A DNA stretch of 14,707 nucleotides, from the NCBI GenBank assembly GCA_016462625.1, contig JAEMSV010000090.1, positions 1 through 14,707 on the forward strand, in the 5' to 3' direction. Under the pieces are notes generated by a model, which was given only the letters and a program-made list of their open reading frames with translations, was not told the DNA's origin and ran no database searches. This document shows, one piece after another, positions 1-7,772 of this stretch. Both the position numbers and the translations under genes were made by a program. Within the stretch, counting starts at the first letter, position 1. Each line of letters begins with the position of its first letter. Origin of the DNA: Solirubrobacteraceae bacterium (lineage in GTDB: Bacteria; Actinomycetota; Thermoleophilia; Solirubrobacterales; Solirubrobacteraceae).

Positions 1-1943
1 GCGTCGGGTGGGTGACTCCGGTCGCCGCGATGGGGGGCGCGGGCCACGGTGCCTACCACCGGCTTGCGGGCACCGATTGGTTGTCGATGTACGCCTTCGG
101 TGAGGCTTACAACCCGCGGTGGACGCAGTACAAGGTCACGTTCGCTCAGCCGGTGAGCGGCGTGAGCGGCGTCGGCGTGCGCCTGCTCGTCGACAACGTA
201 GTGACCGCCTTGTCGGTCAACGGCGCTGCGGCATTCGGGTGCACGTTCGTCAGTCCGTGCGCGGGCTTCTACGGCACGCCGTTCGCGCTCGTGGTTCCTG
301 ATCCGGATCTGAACGCGCGCGGCGCGGACAACACGCTGATCATCACGGTGTTCAACGGCGCCGCCGGGCAGCCCGACGGCCCGAACCCGAACACGACGGG
401 AGCCCTTGATTTCGACATCGTCTCCGGCGGCCCTGCGCTGCAGGCCGCTGCGCCGGACCGGTCGGCGCAGGCGACGGTGCTGATGACGACCTCTGGGTCG
501 TTCAAGCAGGCCTTCCAGTCCGACTCAGCGGTCCCGATGACGTTGTCCGCGGGCACCAGTGTCGGGGACTTCGTCGATCACGGAGACGGGACGTGGACGT
601 GGAGCTACCGCGCGCCCAAGGGATCAACGCCGGGCGCGTACCCGATCACCGTGACCGCGTCCAGCGCGGGCGGCACCGACGCGATCGACGAGTTCCAGTA
701 CACCGTGCTGACCACTCCCGACAATGCCGCCCCGGTCGTCACCGCTCCCGCAACCCCGGCGCACGCCGAGGCCACGGGCACGGCCGGCGCCGTCGTCACC
801 TTCGGGCCGGCGACCGTCACCGACGATGTCGATGCCAACACCACCGCAGCGTGCATCCCGGCATCGGGCTCGACGTTCGCGGTCGGCAACACGCTGGTCA
901 CCTGTTCCTACGTCGACGTCTCCGGCAAGCCGGCATCGGCCACCGTGACCGTGACCGTGGTCGACACGACCGCGCCGGTCCTCACCGTGCCGGGCCAGGT
1001 CGGCGCGACGGCGACCAGCGCCGGGAGCACCGCCGTGACCTACTCGGTCACGGCGACCGACGCCGCTGACGGCGCTATCCCGGCGACTTGCACGCCATCT
1101 TCCGGATCCGCCTTCGCGGTCGGCGCCACGACCGTGACGTGTAGGGCAACCGACGCCGCCGGCAACGTCCATGCGGCCACCTTCGTGGTCACGGTGGCAC
1201 CGTGGGTCAAGCCCGTGACCCCACCGAGCGAGCCGGTGGCCACGCCGCCGGTCCCCGACGCCACCATGCCACTGGTGTCCATAGACCCGATCACCCGCGC
1301 CAATCGGGCGGCGGGTCCCCGAACGGGACGCGTCGACATCGGCTGCAAGCTGCCTGATACGCGCATCACGCGTTGCGAGACCACGCTGATCGCGGTCGTG
1401 AACGGGAAGCGGGTGGTCATCGGGCAGGGCGTGGAGACGATCGCTGGCTCCGGCACCCGCAAGCGCGTCACGGTCACCAACAAGCTGACCGCGCTCGGGC
1501 GCAAGCTGCTGAACCGGCCCGGCGGCGTGAAGGTCCGCGTTCGAGCGACGATCTTCGTCGCCGGCTCCGACATGCCACTCCGCGGCACCGCCCGCACGCA
1601 ACTCGTGCCGTCGGGGCTCGTCATGGCGCCCGGCGACGGGCTGTTCGCGACGCGATCCTCGGTCATCAGCGAGGCGGGCATCCGTTACCTCGAGCAACTC
1701 CGCGGCAGGCTGGACCAGGTCAAGCGCATCGACTGTGTCGGGTTCACCGACAGCCTGGGTTCCGAGGCCGACAACCGAGCGCTCGGAAAGCGCCGCGCGA
1801 AGGTGGTGTGCGCATTCGTCGCGCACAACCGCAAACTCCAGTCATCGTCCAGCAGCCGCGGCGAGCACGCTCCGCGCGCGACCAACACCACGGCAGCGGG
1901 CCGCGCACTCAACCGCCGGGTCGAGATCCACCTCGAGTACTAA
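1..1943 (+). CDS. Secreted HYR-repeat protein with C-terminal OmpA-like domain (5' end outside window)
   Basis: The frame is open to the left edge, so the GTG at 12 is probably not the real start and a signal peptide would lie upstream. Residue numbers count from position 12. Residues about 1-140 are a beta-rich, Gly/Asn-rich module resembling galactose-binding-like sandwiches of exported proteins. Two HYR (hyalin) domains follow at about 237-317 and 318-395. Each begins D-x-x-APV/L and has the paired cysteines and late T-V-T-V strand of that Ig-like family. A Pro-rich linker and a beta domain (about 420-540) lead to an OmpA-like domain at about 545-643. It shows GFTDS at 577, a spaced N-x-x-L-x-x-x-RA, and the terminal GRxxNRRVEI. 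OmpA-like domains bind diaminopimelate peptidoglycan; HYR domains are linked to adhesion. A wall-anchored surface protein is inferred. The 3' end overlaps the convergent regulator gene by 35 nt. Confidence 0.85.
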   Translation, partial: VGWVTPVAAMGGAGHGAYHRLAGTDWLSMYAFGEAYNPRWTQYKVTFAQPVSGVSGVGVRLLVDNVVTALSVNGAAAFGCTFVSPCAGFYGTPFALVVPDPDLNARGADNTLIITVFNGAAGQPDGPNPNTTGALDFDIVSGGPALQAAAPDRSAQATVLMTTSGSFKQAFQSDSAVPMTLSAGTSVGDFVDHGDGTWTWSYRAPKGSTPGAYPITVTASSAGGTDAIDEFQYTVLTTPDNAAPVVTAPATPAHAEATGTAGAVVTFGPATVTDDVDANTTAACIPASGSTFAVGNTLVTCSYVDVSGKPASATVTVTVVDTTAPVLTVPGQVGATATSAGSTAVTYSVTATDAADGAIPATCTPSSGSAFAVGATTVTCRATDAAGNVHAATFVVTVAPWVKPVTPPSEPVATPPVPDATMPLVSIDPITRANRAAGPRTGRVDIGCKLPDTRITRCETTLIAVVNGKRVVIGQGVETIAGSGTRKRVTVTNKLTALGRKLLNRPGGVKVRVRATIFVAGSDMPLRGTARTQLVPSGLVMAPGDGLFATRSSVISEAGIRYLEQLRGRLDQVKRIDCVGFTDSLGSEADNRALGKRRAKVVCAFVAHNRKLQSSSSSRGEHAPRATNTTAAGRALNRRVEIHLEY

Positions 1944-2715
1944 TCCGGGCCCGGACGTCCCGCGGATCCGCGGGACCGTCCGGCGGCTGCTGGCGCTCGA
2001 ACCACTCGGCCACGAGCGCTCCGGTCCGCCGCAGGTGATCGCTCATCCAGCGGCGGGCCGCGACCGGGTCCTGCCGCTCGATGGCGGCGCGGATCCGCGT
2101 CCGCTGGGCGAAGCTCTCGTCGAGCAGGCTCGGCTCCTCCGCGAGCGCGGTCCAGGTGAGGTTGCGCGGGAACGCGTCGCGCAGGTCGCCGGCCAGCCGG
2201 CGGAGGCGCTCGACGGCGGCGGCTTCGACGATCGCGTCGCGGAACTCGAGGTCGGCCGCGTCCCACGGGCCGCTGCGCACGGCGCCCGCGCCCTCGCGCT
2301 CGACGAACCGGCGCAGCGCGTCCATCCCGCGCGCGAGCTTCGTCTCGGCGGCGCGCAGGCGCTCGAGCTGCTCGGCCGTGATGCGGGTCGCCGCGAGCTC
2401 GGCGGCAAGGCCCTCGATCTCACCGCGGATCTGGTAGGTCTCGCGGAGGTCGGTCGCCGTCGGGCCGCGGACGAGCGCGCCGCGGTGGGGGTAGACCTCG
2501 AGGATCCGGTCGGCCTGGAGCTTGCGCAGCGCTTCGCGCACCGGGGTCCGGCTCACGCCGAAGGCCGTCGCGAGCGCCTCCTGTCTCAGCCAGGTCCCGA
2601 TCGGGAAGTCGCCTGACCGGATCTGCGCGTGGATCCGCTCGGCGAGGTCGTCGACCAGGCCGGGGTCGGAGACGGCGCGCCGTGCGCCGTCTCCGTCGGG
2701 CGCAGGCTGGGTCAC
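1909..2715 (-). CDS. GntR family transcriptional regulator, FCD (FadR-like) subfamily
   Basis: This is a DNA-binding regulator of 268 residues, near the usual 220-260 for the subfamily. The N-terminal winged helix-turn-helix spans about residues 24-82 and carries the family hallmark SRTPVREALRKL, followed by the wing HRGALV. The FCD effector domain covers about 90-240. In FCD proteins a metal is normally held by Asp and His. Here D155 and H227 remain, but the usual His after D-x-x-F is R159 and the His of the E-H-x-x-I helix is R205, so metal binding may be lost. The GTG start at 2715-2713 overlaps the TGA of the upstream ATPase gene as GTGA, indicating translational coupling and one transcript. 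It probably controls itself, the ATPase and the divergent hydantoinase operon through sites at 3571-3582 and 3796-3803 (inferred). The unusual C-terminal tail is Arg/Gly-rich. Confidence 0.9.
   Translation of the reverse strand: MTQPAPDGDGARRAVSDPGLVDDLAERIHAQIRSGDFPIGTWLRQEALATAFGVSRTPVREALRKLQADRILEVYPHRGALVRGPTATDLRETYQIRGEIEGLAAELAATRITAEQLERLRAAETKLARGMDALRRFVEREGAGAVRSGPWDAADLEFRDAIVEAAAVERLRRLAGDLRDAFPRNLTWTALAEEPSLLDESFAQRTRIRAAIERQDPVAARRWMSDHLRRTGALVAEWFERQQPPDGPADPRDVRARISTRGGSRPGG
1951..1983. terminator. 33-nt inverted repeat after the surface-protein stop, possible bidirectional terminator
   Basis: The left arm 1951-1966 and right arm 1967-1983 are complementary over 16 pairs with one bulged base (C at 1976). 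The centre is CCCGCGGATCCGCGGG at 1959-1974. It starts 7 nt after the TAA at 1941-1943, inside the 3' coding end of the opposing regulator gene. There is no T-tract, so it is not a classical intrinsic terminator on either strand. The position between two convergent genes supports transcript-end formation or 3' stabilisation; this is inference. Confidence 0.4.
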
Positions 2716-3554
2716 GCCGCTGCTGCTGCTGCGAACTGCCCGCCGGCCTCGTCGACATCGACCATCGCGGCCTCCAGCCGCTCGAGCACCGCCAGGCGCA
2801 CCGCGTTGACCTCGGGGCTCAGCAGAGCCTCGGCGTCGCGCGGGCGCGGCAGGTCCAGGTGCGCCTCGTGCACGACCTTGCCGTTGACGACGACGAGGAT
2901 CCGGCTCGCGAGCGCGAGCGCCTCGTCGAGGTCATGCGTGACGAAGAAGATGGTGTTCTTCGCGCGCGTCCAGAGCTCGATGAGCACCTGGTGGAGCACC
3001 GCTCGGCGCGCGAAGTCGAGGCCGGTGAACGGCTCGTCCATCAGCAGCACGTCGGGCTCGTTGGCGAACACCGCGGCGATCGCGGCGCGCCGGCGCATGC
3101 CGCCGGAGAGCTGCTTCGGCCAGGCCTTCGCGAAGCGCGTCAGCCCGACGATGTCGAGGTATCGCGCGACGATCTCCTCACGCTCGGCCTTCGGGACCCC
3201 GCGCGACTTCAGGCCGTAGCCGACGTTGTCGGCGACGCGCTTCCAGAGGAACAGCGTGTCGCGCTGGAAGATCACGCCACGGTCGGCGCCCGGCCCGTCG
3301 ACCTTGTCGCCGTGGGCGAGCACCTCCCCGGTCGTCGGCTCGATGAAGCCGGCGATCAGGTTCATGAGGGTCGACTTGCCGTGGCCCGAGGGGCCGAGGA
3401 CGCAGACGAACTCACCCGGCTCGACGACGAGCGTCATGTCGTTGACGGCGGTGAGCTTCTCGCCCGAGGCGAGCGTGAACGACTTGGTCACGCCGCGCAG
3501 CTCGACGGCGGGATAGAGCTTGTGGTGGGGGTCAGCCGACTGCGGCGGGGTCAT
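2712..3554 (-). CDS. ABC transporter ATP-binding protein, NitT/TauT (nitrate/sulfonate/taurine) type
   Basis: This is the cytoplasmic ATPase subunit of an importer, 280 residues from the chosen start. It has Walker A GPSGHGKST at 54-62, the Q-loop (IFQRD, Q97), the signature LSGGM at 149-153, Walker B with LLMDEP at about 170-175 and the switch His in VTHD (H207). The overall pattern matches SsuB/TauB/NrtD-like proteins, which energise uptake of small organic solutes. The ATG at 3554 is preferred because GGAG lies 6 nt upstream. The open frame reaches 3671, but that extension would translate the operator-like palindrome and has no typical ATPase sequence. No permease or binding protein lies next to it in the window, so its partners must be encoded elsewhere or be shared. 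It is the first gene of a two-gene unit with the GntR regulator (GTGA overlap). The substrate is unknown; the neighbouring amidohydrolase-type genes suggest an amide or heterocycle. Confidence 0.9.
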   Translation of the reverse strand: MTPPQSADPHHKLYPAVELRGVTKSFTLASGEKLTAVNDMTLVVEPGEFVCVLGPSGHGKSTLMNLIAGFIEPTTGEVLAHGDKVDGPGADRGVIFQRDTLFLWKRVADNVGYGLKSRGVPKAEREEIVARYLDIVGLTRFAKAWPKQLSGGMRRRAAIAAVFANEPDVLLMDEPFTGLDFARRAVLHQVLIELWTRAKNTIFFVTHDLDEALALASRILVVVNGKVVHEAHLDLPRPRDAEALLSPEVNAVRLAVLERLEAAMVDVDEAGGQFAAAAAA

Positions 3555-3570
3555 GAGGCGCTCCGGACGT

Positions 3571-3582
3571 TTTGGATCCAAA
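3571..3582. promoter_or_regulatory. Candidate GntR operator (12-bp palindrome)
   Basis: TTTGGATCCAAA is perfectly symmetric and lies between a TTTAAT -10-like box and the GGAG ribosome site of the ATPase gene. FCD-type GntR proteins commonly bind short palindromes of this size. The regulator is encoded in the same transcript, so autoregulation is plausible. Binding is not shown by the sequence. Confidence 0.45.
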
Positions 3583-3795
3583 CGGCGGGTCGGATTAAAC
3601 CGGCTCCCCGGCGCCCAGGCGTCCGACGAACGGTCCCAAGACGGGCGCGGGCGTTCGACCACTCGTCCCATGCCACCCTCTCTCGCGCGCGTTGGAGCTG
3701 GATTTCGACCGGCTGTCGAGAACGCCTCGTCATGTCTCTACCGATAGTCCAGTCCGCAGGCGCGCGCGGAGTGGATAAATGGACCACCAGGAAAG

Positions 3796-3803
3796 TTGGA
3801 TCC
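3796..3803. promoter_or_regulatory. Second TTGGATCC element in front of the hydantoinase operon
   Basis: TTGGATCC repeats the core of the palindrome at 3571-3582 but its right flank (GA instead of AA) breaks the outer symmetry. It sits downstream of the GATAAA box and just before the GGAG ribosome site at 3810-3813. It is a plausible weaker operator for the same GntR protein. Confidence 0.35.
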
Positions 3804-3822
3804 GATCTTGGAGAACCCCCAC

Positions 3823-5901
3823 ATGTCCACCGCCCGCCCACTTCGCCTCGCCTTCGACACCGGTGGCACGTTCACGGATCTGACGATCGACGGCCTCGGC
3901 CTCTACAAGTCGTCGACCACGCCGGAGGACCCGGTGGTCGGCGTCATGAACGTCTGCGACGTCGCGGCCGCCGACCTCGGGATCACCCGGCGCGAGCTGA
4001 TGGAGCAGGCCTCGCAGGTCGTCTACGGCACGACCCGCGCGACGAATGCGGTCATCAACGCGAACACCGCGAAGACCGCGATGCTCCTCACCGACGGGCA
4101 CCCGGACATCCTGCTCTGGCGGGAGGGCGGCCGCATCGGCACCTTCGACTTCACGGTCCCGTACCCGGACCCGTACATCCCGCGCCGCTTCACCTACGAG
4201 ATCGACGAGCGCGTCGGCGCGGCCGGCGAGGTCGTCAAGCCGCTCGACGAGGCCAAGACCATCGAGACGCTCATGGAGCTGAAGGAGACGGGCATCGAGG
4301 CGATCGCCGTCTGCTTCCTGTGGTCGATCCTCAACCCGGCGCACGAGCTCCGCGTCGGCGAGCTCATCGCGGAGCACCTGCCGGGCATCCCGTACACGCT
4401 CTCGCACGTGCTCAACCCGAGCATCCGCGAGTACCGCCGCGCGTCGGCCGCCGCGATCGACGCGTCGCTGAAGCCGCTCATGGGGACCTTCCTGCATCGC
4501 CTGTCCGAGCGCTTCGCCGAGGAGGGCTTCACCGGCCGCGTCCTCGTGATGACCTCCGCGGGCGGCGTCCTCGACAACAACTCCGTCGCCGAGGCGCCGA
4601 TCCACACGCTGGCCTCGGGCCCGGCCGCCGCGCCGGTCGCCGGCCGCCGGTTCCTCGGGCTCGACGACCTGGGCGACACCGCGATCGTCACCGACGCAGG
4701 CGGGACGAGCTTCGACGTCTCGCTCGTCCGCCGCGGGCAGATCCCGTGGACCCGCGAGACGAAGATCGGCCGCAGCTACTACGGCCCGATGACCGGCTTC
4801 CCGTCCGTCGACGTGAAGTCGGTTGGCGCCGGCGGCGGCTCGATCGCGTGGCTCGACGGAGGCATCCTCCGCGTGGGCCCGCAGAGCGCGGGCGCCGTTC
4901 CCGGCCCGGCCTGTTACGGCGCGGGCGGCACGAGCGCGACGGTCACCGACGCGTGCGTGGCGCTCGGCTACCTCGAGCCCAGCCGGTTCCTCAACGGCGC
5001 GATGCCGCTGCACCCCGACCTCTCCCGCGAGGCCATCGAGCGCGAGATCGCCGGGCCGCTGGGCATGGGTGTCGAGGAGGCCGCTGCCGCGATCCTCGAG
5101 GTCGCGACCGAGCGCATGATCAACGCGATCGAGGACATCGCGATCAGCCAGGGCGTCGACCCGCGTGACGCCGTGATGATCTCCGGCGGTGGGTCGGGCG
5201 GCTTCTACGCCTGCGCCATCGCCCGCCGGCTCGGGTGCGACCAGGTGATCGTTCCCGAGGCCGCTGCCGCGCTCTCCGCGGTCGGCGCGTTCATCTCCGA
5301 CCTCGTGGCGGACTTCGCGGTCACGCTCCCGACGAGCACCGACCGGTTCCCCAACGACGAGGTCAACAAGGTCCTGGCCGGGCTCGGCCGCACGTGCGAG
5401 GACTTCGTCGCGGGCCCGGGCTCGGACTCCGTCGAGCAGACGGTCTCCTACTCCGTCGAGGCGCGCTACCCGCAGCAGATCTGGGACCTCGAGGTCCCGC
5501 TCGGGCGCTCGGAGTTCACCGAGGACGCGCACATCGAGGAGCTGCGCGAGTCCTTCCATCGCGTGCACAACGAGGTGCTCGGCATCGCCGACGAGGGCTC
5601 CGCGGTGGAGACCATGACCTGGCGCGCGAAGGTGCGCTGCCAGCTCGGCACCGACCTCTCCGGGGCGACGGCGCTCACCGCCGCGCCGCCGGAGTCCGAG
5701 GAGACCCGCGAGGTCTTCTTCACCGGCACAGGCTTCGTCGACGCGACGATCCGCACCCTCGCCTCGATCCGCACGGACGAGACGATCGCGGGCCCGGCCA
5801 TCATCGAGGGCCCGGCGACGACGGTCGTCGTCGAGCCGCAGGCCACGGCGCAGCGGCTGGAGTCCGGCTCGCTCGCGATCAACCCGACGGGAGCCGCCTG
5901 A
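3823..5901 (+). CDS. hyuA: Hydantoinase/oxoprolinase family protein, subunit A (HyuA-like)
   Basis: This is the ATP-binding subunit of a two-subunit enzyme of the N-methylhydantoinase / 5-oxoprolinase / acetone-carboxylase superfamily, which uses ATP to activate an amide or carbonyl carbon. It has 692 residues, the usual length. The N-terminal phosphate-binding motif DTGGTFTD is at 12-19, YGTTRATNAVI at 68-78 and the second nucleotide motif DAGGTSFDVSLV at 291-302. These are followed by GAGGGSIAW and the GPxSAGAxPGPACYG block typical of the family. The ATG at 3823 is chosen because GGAG lies 9 nt upstream and DTGGTFTD then sits where it does in relatives; a TTG at 3796 would add nine residues and overlap the operator-like element. 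Its TGA shares a base with the ATG of the B subunit. The reaction is inferred to be cyclic-amide hydrolysis; the substrate is not resolved. No third (gamma) subunit is seen, which argues against acetone carboxylase. Confidence 0.92.
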   Translation: MSTARPLRLAFDTGGTFTDLTIDGLGLYKSSTTPEDPVVGVMNVCDVAAADLGITRRELMEQASQVVYGTTRATNAVINANTAKTAMLLTDGHPDILLWREGGRIGTFDFTVPYPDPYIPRRFTYEIDERVGAAGEVVKPLDEAKTIETLMELKETGIEAIAVCFLWSILNPAHELRVGELIAEHLPGIPYTLSHVLNPSIREYRRASAAAIDASLKPLMGTFLHRLSERFAEEGFTGRVLVMTSAGGVLDNNSVAEAPIHTLASGPAAAPVAGRRFLGLDDLGDTAIVTDAGGTSFDVSLVRRGQIPWTRETKIGRSYYGPMTGFPSVDVKSVGAGGGSIAWLDGGILRVGPQSAGAVPGPACYGAGGTSATVTDACVALGYLEPSRFLNGAMPLHPDLSREAIEREIAGPLGMGVEEAAAAILEVATERMINAIEDIAISQGVDPRDAVMISGGGSGGFYACAIARRLGCDQVIVPEAAAALSAVGAFISDLVADFAVTLPTSTDRFPNDEVNKVLAGLGRTCEDFVAGPGSDSVEQTVSYSVEARYPQQIWDLEVPLGRSEFTEDAHIEELRESFHRVHNEVLGIADEGSAVETMTWRAKVRCQLGTDLSGATALTAAPPESEETREVFFTGTGFVDATIRTLASIRTDETIAGPAIIEGPATTVVVEPQATAQRLESGSLAINPTGAA

Positions 5902-7772
5902 TGGGACGACCGACGACCATCCGCGAGTCTGCGCCGGTCGCCCCGGCGCCGCCGCTGCCGTCACTGGACCCGGTCCGGATGGCGGTCGTGCAGTCCCGGC
6001 TGGAGGGCGCGGTCGGGGCGATGATGCACACGCTGATGCGCTCGGCGCGCTCGGGGATCCTGGGCGTGGCGAAGGACTTCTCGTGCTGCATCCTGACCGC
6101 GGACGACGAGGTCGTCGCATCGTCGGGAGCCATCCCGATCCACGTCATGCAGGGCCCGGACATGATGTCCAAGTGGATGAAGAAGTTTCATCCCGGCCTG
6201 AAGCGCGGCGACGCGTTCCTGCACAACAGCCCGTACCACGGCAACAGCCACGCGGCGGACTGGTCGATCCTCGTGCCGGTCATCGACTACGAGGGCCGGC
6301 ACCGCTTCACCGTGCTCGCCAAGGCCCACCAGGGCGACTGCGGCAACGGCGAGCCGACGACGTACGCGATCAACGCGCGTGACGTCTACGAGGAGGGTGC
6401 GCTGATCTGGCCCTGCGTCAAGGCGCAGGAGAACTACCAGGACAACGAGGACCTCATCCGCACCTGCCAGATGCGGATCCGCGTGCCCGAGCAGTGGTGG
6501 GGCGACTACCTGGCCCTCGTCGGCTCGGCGCGCATCGGCGAGCGCCGCCTGCTCGAGCTGATCGACGACCTCGGCGCCGACGTGCTCGCCTCCTACGGCC
6601 AGCAGCTCTTCGACGAGAGCGAACAGCGGATGATCGACGCGATCCGCCAGCTGCCGAAGGCGAGGCGGACGGCGGTGTCGGTCCACGACCCGTTCCCGCG
6701 CGTGCCCGACGGCGTGCCGATCAAGGTGACCGTCGACGTCGACCCCGACGACGCGCGCATCACCGTCGACCTGCGCGACAACCCCGACTGCCTGCCGGTC
6801 GGCATCAACCTCAGCGAGGCGTGCTCGCGCACGGCGGCGCTGATCGGCGTCTTCAACAGCGTCGGGCACGTGGACGCCGTCGGCCACCCGGTGGTCGCGA
6901 ACGCCGGCGCCTTCCGGCGCGTCGACGTGCTCGTGCGCGAGAACTGCTGCGTCGGGATCCCGCGCCATCCGCACTCGGTGTCGGCCGCGACGACGAACCT
7001 CCAGGACCGCGTGGCGAACGCGACGGCGCGGTGCTTCAGCGACATGATGGAGGGCATCGGCCTGGCCGACTTCGGCGCGCCCGTCCCGCCCTCGGGCGCG
7101 GTGATCAGCGGCACCGATCCGCGGAGCGGCAAGCCGTTCATCAACCAGCTCCAGCTCGCCGCGGCCGGCGGGCCGGGCGGGCCGTCGACCGACGGCTGGG
7201 TCACCGCCTACTCCACCGGGGCCGCGGGCATGATGTACAAGGACTCCGTCGAGATCGACGAGGTCAAGCACCCGATCCGCGTCCTCGAGCAGCGGATCCT
7301 GTCGGACACCTGCGGCGACGGCCGCCACCGCGGCGCGCCATCGGCCCTGGTCCGGATCCAGGCCGTCAACGCGGCGATCGAGTTCATGATCAACTCGGAC
7401 GGCACCGTCAACTACCCGCGCGGCGTGCGCGGCGGCCACGACGGCATGCCAGCGGACCAGTGGGTCCAGCAGGCCGGCGGCGGGCTGCGCAGCGTCGGCG
7501 CGTTCCACCGCGAGACGATCTCGCCCGGGGACGTCATGGTCTCGGTCTCCTCCAGCGGAGGCGGGTACGGACTGCCCACGGAGCGGCCGATCGCGATGGT
7601 CGTGCGGGACGTGCGGGAGGGCTGGCTGACGGCCGGCCGCGCCGCGGAGGTCTACGGCGTGGTGCTCGACGAGGATCTGCGCGTCGATGAGATCGCCACG
7701 CTGAGAATGCGCCGCGAGATCGAGGCGTGGGGCCCGCCGCCCGCCGTGAGCGCGGTGCCGGCGTACCGCTGA
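5901..7772 (+). CDS. hyuB: Hydantoinase/oxoprolinase family protein, subunit B (HyuB-like)
   Basis: This is the partner subunit that works with the A protein, 623 residues. Family features include the metal-site-like stretch HNSPYHGNSHAADW at 108-121, KAHQGDCG a little further on, DLRDNPDCLPVGINLS and a Gly-rich GGPGGP loop. The C-terminal part has the block DSVEIDEVKHPIRVLEQRI followed by DTCGDGRHRG, the counterpart of the usual S-G-G-x-G-x-x-R-G-G stretch. The ATG at 5901 overlaps the A-subunit stop as TGATG, with GGGAG 7 nt upstream, so both subunits should be made in equal amounts. The same frame is open further upstream inside the A gene, but that extension is an antiphase artefact. The loop reads C-G-D where many relatives have G-G-A/P, which may bear on substrate choice. 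Confidence 0.92.
   Translation: MGRPTTIRESAPVAPAPPLPSLDPVRMAVVQSRLEGAVGAMMHTLMRSARSGILGVAKDFSCCILTADDEVVASSGAIPIHVMQGPDMMSKWMKKFHPGLKRGDAFLHNSPYHGNSHAADWSILVPVIDYEGRHRFTVLAKAHQGDCGNGEPTTYAINARDVYEEGALIWPCVKAQENYQDNEDLIRTCQMRIRVPEQWWGDYLALVGSARIGERRLLELIDDLGADVLASYGQQLFDESEQRMIDAIRQLPKARRTAVSVHDPFPRVPDGVPIKVTVDVDPDDARITVDLRDNPDCLPVGINLSEACSRTAALIGVFNSVGHVDAVGHPVVANAGAFRRVDVLVRENCCVGIPRHPHSVSAATTNLQDRVANATARCFSDMMEGIGLADFGAPVPPSGAVISGTDPRSGKPFINQLQLAAAGGPGGPSTDGWVTAYSTGAAGMMYKDSVEIDEVKHPIRVLEQRILSDTCGDGRHRGAPSALVRIQAVNAAIEFMINSDGTVNYPRGVRGGHDGMPADQWVQQAGGGLRSVGAFHRETISPGDVMVSVSSSGGGYGLPTERPIAMVVRDVREGWLTAGRAAEVYGVVLDEDLRVDEIATLRMRREIEAWGPPPAVSAVPAYR

Larger units (their letters stand above)
3555..3822. 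promoter_or_regulatory. Divergent promoter region between ABC ATPase and hydantoinase operon
   Basis: This 268-nt region has no convincing gene. A perfect 12-bp palindrome, TTTGGATCCAAA, lies at 3571-3582, centred about 22 nt before the ATPase ATG. The core TTGGATCC recurs at 3796-3803, centred about 23 nt before the HyuA ATG. A -10-like TTTAAT on the minus strand (3599-3594) would start transcription just ahead of the first site. A weaker GATAAA on the plus strand (3774-3779) would do the same for the second. No good -35 hexamers were recognised. The layout suits repression of both transcripts by the GntR protein, but the assignment is inferred. Confidence 0.55.

Noticed and set aside
624..1826. 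A minus-strand open frame of 400 codons opposite the HYR/OmpA gene.
   Set aside because: The plus strand has HYR and OmpA motifs; the antisense product is low-complexity.
3555..3671. N-terminal extension of the ABC ATPase to 3671.
   Set aside because: The extra 39 residues look non-homologous, would cover the palindrome and -10-like box, and the ATG at 3554 has a good GGAG.
2682..5168. A plus-strand open frame of 828 codons through the ATPase gene, control region and HyuA.
   Set aside because: It spans a divergent promoter region and is out of frame with HyuA; the translation is Arg-rich without motifs.
3730..6120. A long minus-strand open frame of nearly 800 codons opposite HyuA.
   Set aside because: It is Arg/Asp/Gly-rich low-complexity translation typical of the antisense frame of high-GC genes, and the plus strand carries clear HyuA motifs over the same bases.
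3823..7772. Acetone or acetophenone carboxylase assignment for HyuAB.
   Set aside because: No gamma-type small subunit is present and the two-gene layout with a transporter fits the general hydantoinase/oxoprolinase group; the substrate cannot be settled by eye.
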